From: Bubalus kerabau
Taxonomy: Eukaryota; Chordata; Mammalia; Artiodactyla; Bovidae
Assembly: GCF_029407905.1 (NCBI RefSeq)
Contig: NC_073628.1
Location: forward strand, 49,187,501-49,251,500
Direction: 5' to 3'
DNA: 64,000 bases
The stretch's first letter is position 1. Each line of letters begins with the position of its first letter. The notes beneath the pieces were generated by a model. That model saw only the letters and a program-made list of their open reading frames with translations, had not been told where the DNA came from and searched no databases. Positions 56,662-64,000 of this stretch are shown here, piece by piece. Made by a program: the position numbers and the translations under genes.

Positions 56662-56853
56662 CATGAGTGCTAAGTTGCTTCAGTCGTGTCTAATTCTTGT
56701 GACCCTATTAACTATATCATGCTTCTGTCTCCATGGGATTCTCAAGGCAAGAATACAGGAGTGGGTTGCCATGCCCTCCTTCAGGGGATCTTCCTGACCC
56801 AGGGGTCAAAGCCAAGCCTCTTATGCTTACCTGCGTTGTAACAAGGAAGCCAC
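56662..56853 (-). repeat. Bov-tA SINE, antisense
   Basis: Reverse copy 'gcatgagtgctaagttgc' to 'aacaaggaagccacc', moderately decayed. Confidence 0.85.
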
Positions 56854-57012
56854 CATGACATTTGGGTCCCTGGTTTTTATCTCATCTTCTTCTCTCTCTT
56901 GGTTTTATCCTACCCACTCAGAATTTTACAAAGCAATTTCCTCTTTAATTAATAACAAACATCTTTTTATCACATCCTCCTCTTGGCTTTTCTTTGACTT
57001 TCGGTAAAATCA

Positions 57013-57184
57013 GGAGGAGAAGGGGATGACAGAGGATGAGATGGCTGGATGGTATCACCAACTCGATGGACATGGGTTTGGGTGAACTTCGGGAGTTGGT
57101 GATGGACAGGCAGGCCTGGCATGCTGTGATTCATGGGGCCACAAAGAGTCAGACACGACTGAGCGACTGAACTGAACTAAACTG
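57013..57184 (+). repeat. BovB LINE 3' end, short
   Basis: Only the last ~170 bp of BovB, from 'ggaggagaaggggatgacag' to the ACTGA tail. Target-site duplication AAAATCA at 57006-57012 and 57185-57191. Little diverged, hence young. Confidence 0.92.
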
Positions 57185-57191
57185 AAAATCA

Positions 57192-57949
57192 AGTCTCTAC
57201 GTAACTGATTTTTGTATGTAAAATCCTACCTATCTGAGTTGAAAGTCTACCTACTAACTTTAAAATAGAATTGTTTGAAACTCAAAGAAATGATGTCTGA
57301 TGTCTCTGTTGTCTTTTAAAGAGACATAACCTCAACCTGAAAGCCCAGTTGTAATGGAAGTAGGACAGGGGCAGACACAATAAGGAAAGAAAATGCGTTT
57401 AGGTCCATGTCAAACAGCATTTACTTTCAGTAGCAGCATTTCACTGCCTTCGTGTGCCAATATGCATTCACATATCCCATGCTGTTGAACACAGGTTGCT
57501 ACTATTTTTTTCATTATTTTTCTGAAGTTCATAAAGGGAATTTTTAAGAAGACTTGAGAATGAGGCTTAGTAAGAGGAGATACAGAGATTTGGGTAGAAG
57601 AAAAAGCCTGTTACTGCTCAGCCTCCATTCTCTTCCAAACCACTTGCTGTCTTTATTGTAGGAGCCTGATTTGCTGCACAGTTAAGAGTTCAGTGTAGAA
57701 ATATGTTCATCCAGAGTCCATCATAACTTCCTTTAATGAGCGCATCTGTCCATGCTCCAGATGTGTGTGCCTGCATCTTCAGATACGGTGCTTGAAGTAT
57801 CTTGGCAGCTTTAATCAGCAGTTGTCTACCTGGGGAAAAAATAAATCCACTATCCATGATAATTTACTATTTTTAATAAAGTAAAAGTCAGGCATGAAAC
57901 CTATAGGCATTTCTGAAGGCATTTCAATCATTTACACTTCTTTTATTGA
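57192..57949. other. Unclassified DNA
   Basis: No repeat or gene recognised. Confidence 0.4.
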
Positions 57950-58194
57950 AAACAATTTCTATTGAACATACTCAACCTCTCATCCCCACAGCTAATCCAT
58001 CATTGAGTCCTACCCGCACTGTTTTCAAAAGCCTTCTCAAATCTTGTCCACTGCTCGCCATACCCTGTTCCATTATGCTAATGTCAGTCACATCCATTTC
58101 TTCCCTGAACCTTTGCAAAACCTGAGGATGGCTTTTCTCTTACCCCCCACACCCTCACACGTAGCAGCCAGTCATCCTTCAAAATGTGAAGTAG

Positions 58195-58401
58195 GGACTT
58201 CCCAGGGGCCCAGTGGTTGAGATTTGACCTTCTAATGCAGAGGGTGAGGGTTGATCCCTGACCAAAGAGCTAAGATCCCAGATGCCTGCAGACAAAAAGC
58301 AAAACATAAAATAGAAGCAATATTGTAACAATCCAATAAAGACTTTAAAAAACGATCCACATCAAAAATACCTAAAATTTTTTTTTAAAAATTTAAATAA
58401 T
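58195..58401 (+). repeat. CHR-type tRNA-Glu SINE nested in L2
   Basis: Head 'ggacttcccaggggcccag', body 'gatccctgaccaaagagc' and 'ctaagatcccagatgcc', end 'aatccaataaagactttaaaa'. Target-site duplication AAAATGT(G/A)AAGTAG, 14 bp, at 58181-58194 and 58402-58415. Confidence 0.88.
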
Positions 58402-58423
58402 AAAATGTAAAGTAGATGACACC

Positions 58424-58532
58424 TCTCTTCCACTCCAGTGTTCTTGCCTGGAGAATCCCATGGAGAGAGGAGCCTAGGGAGCTACACTCCATGGGGTCAC
58501 AAAGAGTTGAACATGACTGAAGCAGCTTAGTA
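58424..58532 (+). repeat. Bov-A SINE monomer nested in L2
   Basis: 'ccactccagtgttcttgcctgg' to 'gactgaagcagcttag': a single 5'-truncated BovA unit. Confidence 0.85.
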
Positions 58533-59045
58533 TATACACACACTTGGAATAAAATTCAAACAGCTCACCATCGGTAAGTCAGTAAGGTGGTCTGGCTCCT
58601 GCCTACTGACTTCAGATCATCTTTCCTTTGCACATACTGTCCCTTAGCAAGATGGGTTCTTTTCTGTCCCTTGAACAAGCCAGGCTCTTTCCTGCTCTGA
58701 AACTTTATACTTACTTTCCCCTCTGCCTACAAACCTTGTTACCATGTTATCAACAGAGCAGATTCTTTCCTATCCTCAGGCCTCAAATCAAATATCACTT
58801 CCTCAGAGAGGACTTTCCTCACCAATCTAATTAAAAACTCTTCACAAAGCTGTCTTCTCACATTGATTATCTGAAGTTATTTTGGTTGGTTTCATTATTT
58901 ATTGTTGTTTTCCATCTGTTTCTAACAGAGATTTTTATGGTCTCTAAGAAAATAAACTGACTGACTTACTATTGCATCCCTAACATCAATCTGGAATCTG
59001 ACTTATAAAGATACCTAACAAATATGTATTAAATGAATATATGAG

Positions 59046-59295
59046 TCACTTTGTTGTGAAATCCAGACAGCCATGATTCTCACAGTCGATCCCTTGACCA
59101 TCAGCATAGTGCTGTCTGGGAACATGTGAGAAATGTAATTCCTGAGCTCCTCATTCAGACCGACTAAATCCTTAATTCTGGTGTGGTCCAGCCATCTGTG
59201 TTTTACCAAGTCCTCCAGTCACAATTAATCTTGTTATCGTGCCCGTTTTATAGATGAAGAAACTAGGGAAGGTTGAGTACTTTGTGTGAGTTCTT
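59046..59295. other. Unclassified DNA
   Basis: No gene or repeat named; may contain a MIR trace near 59240 ('tttatagatgaagaaactag'). Confidence 0.4.
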
Positions 59296-59456
59296 GGTCA
59301 GCTGCTCAGTCGTGTCTAACTCTTTGGGACCCCATGGGCTGCAGCACTCCAGACTTCCCTGCTCTTCACCGTCTCCCGGCGTTTGCTCAAGCTCAGGTTC
59401 GTTGCGTTGATAATGCCATCCCACTGTCTCATCCTCTGTTGCCTCCTTCTCTGGGG
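59296..59456 (-). repeat. BovB LINE 3' end, antisense
   Basis: 'cagctgctcagtcgtgtc' to 'catcctctgttgcctccttctc': ~160 bp of reverse BovB end, without the tandem tail. It abuts the CHR SINE at 59457. Confidence 0.8.
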
Positions 59457-59657
59457 TAGTCTTTGTTTGTGTATGTGGCTGCTCCATGTCCTAGCTGTGG
59501 CACCTGGGATCTTCGGTCATGGTATGCGGAATCCTCAGCTGTGGCCTGTGAGCTCTGAGCTGTGGCGTGCAGGTCTAGAATCCCTGACCGAGGACTGAAG
59601 CCAGGCCTTCTGCACTGGGACCATGGAATCTTAGCCCCTGGACCACTAGGAAAGCCC
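59457..59657 (-). repeat. CHR-type tRNA-Glu SINE, antisense
   Basis: 'tgtggcacctgggatcttcgg', 'gtgcaggtctagaatccctgac', ending 'ggaccactaggaaagcccc', the complement of the tRNA-like head. Confidence 0.82.
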
Positions 59658-59769
59658 CTTGTCCAAGTTAATAACTGAGAGATCTATAGGTGTTGAGACC
59701 GAAGTCCCAGACCTTGACCCCTGAACCATGGTTCCCTAGGAGTCCAGAGAATTTAAATACCAATAGAAT

Positions 59770-61402
59770 TGTATGGACCTAACAGAAGCAAAGGATATTA
59801 AGAGGAGGTGGCAAAAATACACAGAAGAACTGTACAAAATTATCCTCATGACATAGATAACCATGATGGTGTGATCACTCACCTAGAGCCAGACATCCTG
59901 GAATAGGAAGTCAGTGGGGCCTTAGGAAGCATCACTACAAACTGAGAGAATGGAGGTGATGAAATTCCAGTTGAGCTATTTCAAGTCCTAAAATATGATG
60001 CTGTTAAAGTGCTGAATTCAATATGCCATCAAATTTGGAAACTCGGCAGTGGCCACAGTTCTGGAAATGCTCAATTTTCATTCCATTCCCAAAGAAAGGC
60101 AATGCCAAAGAATGTTCAAACTACTGCACAATTGCACTCATCTCACATGCTAGCAAAGTAATGCTCAAAATTCTCCAATCAAGGTTTCAACAGTACATGA
60201 ACCAGGAACTTTCAGATGTTCAAGCTGGTTTCAGACAAGGCAGAAGAACCAGAGATCAAATTGCCAACATCTGTTTGATCATAGAAAAAGCAAGAGAGTT
60301 CCAGAAAAAACATCTACTTCTGCTTTATTGACTATGCCAAAGCCTCTGATTGTGTGAGTCACAATAAACAGTGGAAAATTCTTCAAGAGATAGGAATACC
60401 AGACCACCTTACCTGCCTCCTGAGAAGTCTGTATGCAGATCAGGAAGCAACAGTTAGAACTGGACATGGAACAACAGACTGGTTTCAACTTGGGAAAGGA
60501 GTACATCAGGGCTGTATATTGTCATCCTGCTTATTTAACTTATATGCAGAGTACATCATGTGAAGGGCTGGGCTGGATGAAGCACCAGCTGGAATCAAGA
60601 TTGCCAGAAGAAATATCAATAACCTTAGATATGCAGATGACACCATTCTTATGGCAGAAAGTGAAGAGGAACTAAAGAGTCTCTTGATGAAAGTGAAAGA
60701 GCAGAGTGAAAAAGCTGGCTGAAAACTCAGCATTCAAAAACAAAAACCATGGCATCCGGTCCCATCACTTCATGTCAAGTAGATGAAGAAACAACTGAAA
60801 CATATTTTATTTTCTTGGGCTTCAAAATCACTGCATATGGTGATTGCAGCCATGAAATTAAAAGACACTTGCTTTTGGAAGAAAACCTATGACCAATCCT
60901 GACAGCATATTAAAAAACAGAGACATTACTTTGCTAACAAAGGTCCATCTAGTCAAAGCTATGGTTTTTCAAGTAGTCACATATGGATATGACAGTTGGA
61001 CCATAAAGATAGCTGAGCACTGAAGAACTGATGCTTTTGAACTGTGGTATTGGAGACTCTTGAGAGCCCCTTGGACTGCAAGGAGATCCAACCAGTCCAT
61101 CCTAAAGGAAATCAGTCTTGAATATTTATTGGAAGGACTGATGCTAAAGCTGAAGCTCCAATACTTTGGCCCCCTAATGGGAAAAACTGACTCATTGGAA
61201 ACGACTGTGATGCTGGGAAAGATTGAAGGCAGGAATAGAAGGGGACGACAGAGGATGAGATGGTTGGATGGCATCACTGACTCAACGGACATGAGTTTGA
61301 GTAAACTCTGGGAGTTGGTGATGGACAGGGAGGCCTGGGGTGCTGCAGTCAATGGGGTCACAAAGAGTCAGAAATGACTGAGCAACTGAACTGAACTGAA
61401 CT
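59770..61402 (+). pseudogene. Longest BovB LINE copy: linker plus reverse transcriptase
   Basis: About 1.63 kb, starting upstream of the RT ('gaggaggtggcaaaaatacacag') and ending in the ACTGA tail. Frame 60023-60331 covers RT fingers ('IPFPKKGNAKECSNYCTIALIS' region) and ends where an extra A in the A-run at about 60305 shifts the frame. The palm box then continues in another frame, a TGA interrupts 'YIM' near 60562, and YADD is intact at 60630-60641. The last ~105 codons are open again (61060-61377). Multiple independent breaks: an inactive fossil. Confidence 0.93.
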
Positions 61403-61744
61403 GAGAATCAAGTTTTACCTTCATGATCAGTAGAGTGAGTCAAATACTTGAATCAATAATTGTATAACTGTGTGAAAAATGACTATCATCTGAGTTATGT
61501 GTAAAGCTCGAAGGGAACATGGCAGCATAATACAAGTCTTCTGTCTGGAGTGAGGAGGGAAATCTGCTACAAGTTACATGTCAGATGTGCCTCCCATTAC
61601 AGGTAAGAATGAACTAAAATAGAAAAGAAATAGCATGGATAAATCCAGCCTCCTGGAGGTGGGGTTAAAGGTGAAAGGGTGAGGGGGGCAGGATACGTTT
61701 GAGAGACTACAAATGTAGCCTGAACTGTCCTAATCCATATTACT
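61403..61744. other. Unclassified DNA
   Basis: Nothing recognised. Confidence 0.4.
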
Positions 61745-62247
61745 CAGAAAGAACTGCCATACAGAATACCACATCTGGGGTGGCTAAAACAACAGAAGCT
61801 TATTTTCTCACATTTCTAGAAGCTGGAATTCCAAGACCAAGGTACCAGTGAGGCCAGATTATTTTGCCTGACTCACCAATGTCCACCTTCCCTCTGTTTG
61901 CTAACACAGCCATTCCTCAGTACATGAGCATGCAGGGTGATCTCTGATCTCTCTTTCCCTTCTTATAAGGACAACAATTCTTTCAGAATAAAATCCCACT
62001 CATTGGGGTATAGGACTTCATGTATAAACATACGGGGGACACAATTAGGTCCAAAGCATTCTGCCCCTGATCCCCCAGAATTCATACCCTTGCTGCAAAA
62101 TTCATTCATTCTATCCCTACAACCCCCAAAGTCTTAACTCATTTCAGCATAAAGCATTTCAGTCTAAAGCCTTATCTAAATATGGTCTACACAACATTGA
62201 AAAGTAATCTTCCTCCAAGTAAAAAAAAAAAAATACAATCTAAATCA

Positions 62248-62465
62248 ACAGCTTCCCTTATAGCTCAGTCGGTAAAGAATCTGCCTGCAATGCAGGAGAC
62301 CTGGGCTCGATTCCTGGGTCGGGAAGATCCCCTGGAGAAGGGAATGGCAACCCACTCCAGTATTCTTGCCTAGAGAATCCCATGGACAGAGGAGCCTTGC
62401 AGGATACATTCCATGGGGTTGTAAGAGTCGGACACAACTTAGTGACTAAATCAGCACCACCTATG
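62248..62465 (+). repeat. Bov-tA SINE nested in the MaLR element
   Basis: Full sense copy, low divergence. Target-site duplication ATCTAAATCA, 10 bp, at 62238-62247 and 62466-62475. Confidence 0.94.
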
Positions 62466-63596
62466 ATCTAAATCAGGATGGATGAGACTCAAGGTCCAAT
62501 TCACCCTCAGGTATAATTCCTCTCCACTTGTGAACCTGTGAAAACAAGCAAGTTCTGTGCTTTCAGCATACAATGATGGGACAGACACAGGATAGACATT
62601 CCGATTCCAAAAGAGAGAAAGAAGAAACAGGTGACAGGCCCCAGGCAAACCCAAACCCCAGCAAGACAAATTCCAGTAGATCTTAAGGTTTGGGAATAAC
62701 CTCCTTTGGGCCAGTGCCCCTCCTCCCTGGCCCGGGGTTGCAGCGTCACCCTGCAGCTCTCAGTGGTGGCCCTTCCCTCTAAAACCAAGATGGAAGCCCT
62801 CTTGCCCCAGATCACGGTAGACAAGGCAGCTTTGATGATCTCTGAATTAACTTTGGGGTCCTTCCTCCCTTTTCCTGGAGAACAGTGCATGTTCCCAGTG
62901 GACTAGGCAGATGACTGGGTCCTGTACAATCCAAGAAGTCTAACAGCTTTCTTTCATTCTGTCCCACTGTCTCTGTCCCCCGTGGTCCACACTGGCAGTT
63001 TCTATGCTGGCATCATCCCATCTTTATCCCTGGCTTCTGTTGAGAAGGCTGATGAACACCATGGGTGATCTCTCTATGGAGCAATTAGCCAGCTCCATCT
63101 TTGGTGCTCTCTCCAGAACAAAATGCTCTCTCTTCTTCATTTTTCTCGCAGTAAGGATCAGCTGATAATTTTGTAACTCTTTCATCCCAGTTCCTTTTTG
63201 CTTAACAATTCTTTCTTCAATCCATTTCTCTCCTGTACATTTTCCTAAACTGATCAAGAGGAACCAAATTGCCCCTTCAACACTTTGCTTGGAAATTTCT
63301 TCAGCTAAATATTTCATTTCATGGCTTGCAAGTTCTATTTTCCACAAACTACTAGACCACTATTTAACCAAGTCCTTTGCCACTTTGTGGCAAGAATCAC
63401 TTTTTCTCCAGTTTTTAATAAGCTGCCCCTCATTTCTATCTGAGATCCCTCTAGAAAAGCCTTTAATATTCTTTTTACATCAACATTCTGTTCTAGGATT
63501 TTTCCAGCATGCACCTCCAAACTCCTCCAGCCTCTACCCATCACCCAGCCCCAAAGCCCTTTCTACCTTTTTAGTTACTTGCTACAACAGTACCCA

Positions 63597-63805
63597 GACT
63601 TCCTGGTGGCTCATACCGTAAAGCGTATACCCACAATGCAGGAGACCTGGGTTCAATCCCTGGATTGGGAAGATCTCCTGGAGAAGGAAATGGCAGCCCA
63701 CTCAGTACTCTTGCCTGGAAAGTCCCATGGATGGAGGAGCCTGGTAGGCTACAGACCATGGTCCCAAAGAGTCAGACACGACTGAGCAACTTCACTTTCA
63801 CTTTC
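63597..63805 (+). repeat. Bov-tA SINE nested in the MaLR element
   Basis: Sense copy ending in the 'ttcactttcactttc' tail. Perfect 13-bp target-site duplication ACAACAGTACCCA at 63584-63596 and 63806-63818. Confidence 0.95.
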
Positions 63806-64000
63806 ACAACAGTACCCAACTTCTTGGTTTTAGTATTAGTCTGCTAGAGCTGCCACAGCAAACATGCACCAAAGACTGGGTAGCTTAAATAACTAAAATT
63901 TACTTGTAACAGTCTGGAAGCGGTGAAGTCTAAGATCAAAGTGTAGGTAAAGTAGGTGTCTCCTCTTATAAGGATATCAGTCTTACTAGGTGAGAGTCCA

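Larger units (their letters stand above)
57950..59045 (+). repeat. L2 LINE 3' half with two nested SINEs
   Basis: Blocks in L2 order: 'atccatcattgagtcctacc', 'gcagccagtcatccttcaaaatg' (left of the SINEs), then 'gaataaaattcaaacagctcacc', 'ctggctcctgcctac', 'aatcaaatatcacttcctcagagagg' and 'taacaaatatgtattaaatgaat'. One of the longer L2 remnants here; coding capacity lost. Confidence 0.8.
61745..64000 (-). mobile_element. ERVL-MaLR element, antisense, LTR-internal-LTR, cut by window end
   Basis: A reverse MaLR-type LTR lies at about 61745-62045 ('ctaaaacaacagaagcttattttctc', 'ggaattccaagaccaagg') and a second, in the same orientation, from about 63830 to the window end ('gtagcttaaataactaaaatttac'). 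Between them, phrases typical of the MaLR internal region occur in order: 'cccaaagtcttaactcatttc', 'gggacagacacaggatagacattcc', 'tttccaaaagagagaaagaag'-like text, 'cttggaaatttcttcagctaaat' and 'cccagccccaaagccctttc'. Such elements are non-autonomous and no retroviral protein frame is present. Two Bov-tA SINEs are nested in it. Confidence 0.65.

Noticed and set aside
1..64000. CRISPR arrays, operons, phage or other microbial defence systems
   Set aside because: Repeat spectrum, microsatellites and lack of dense coding frames show mammalian nuclear DNA. The spaced similar segments are dispersed SINEs, not direct-repeat arrays.

Overview
The window is nuclear DNA of a ruminant, most likely a bovid close to cattle. 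The evidence is the repeat content: many Bov-tA and Bov-A2 SINEs, BovB (RTE-clade) LINE copies, bovine-type L1 3' ends and CHR-type tRNA-Glu SINEs, over a background of ancient mammalian repeats (MIR, L2, old L1, ERVL-MaLR LTRs and one hAT-like transposon). I find no host protein-coding exon, RNA gene, operon or CRISPR array that I can support. Nearly all longer reading frames are BovB reverse-transcriptase remnants or SINE shadows. The stretch is either intergenic or inside a very large intron.

Layout. 1-5.5 kb: unique DNA, an old L1 carrying a dimeric Bov-tA, an inverted pair of Bov-A2 SINEs, and a Bov-tA split by an L1 fragment beside an 18-bp T-box-like palindrome. 5.5-10 kb: mostly unique, with a small CpG-richer patch near 8.1 kb. 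10-29 kb: BovB copies at 11.3, 17.1, 22.7, 25.0 and 27.2-29.2 kb (the last is one BovB inserted into another), separated by unique DNA and MIRs. 29-39 kb: L1, L2, CHR and LTR-like remnants and three further BovB copies (32.0, 33.7 and 36.9 kb). 39.5-42.2 kb: a 2.6-kb stretch almost free of recognisable repeats. 42-53 kb: a MaLR LTR, a BovB, an L1 with a short 5' inversion, a perfect 128-bp-arm inverted repeat abutting a truncated Bov-A2 (50.5-50.8 kb), and an old L1 with two nested insertions. 53-64 kb: an internally deleted BovB, very old L1, an L2 with two nested SINEs, the longest BovB copy (59.8-61.4 kb), and an antisense LTR-internal-LTR MaLR element running off the right end.

The most informative object is at 50470-50850. 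The hinge of a perfect hairpin sits exactly at the end of the target-site duplication of a 5'-truncated Bov-A2. This suggests that the free target-strand end folded back and primed on itself during retrotransposition. A second locus, 47249-47868, shows the related twin-priming outcome for an L1, with an 11-nt complementarity between target and L1 still visible. Both are inferences from sequence and need orthologous-locus comparison. None of the LINE copies encodes an intact protein.
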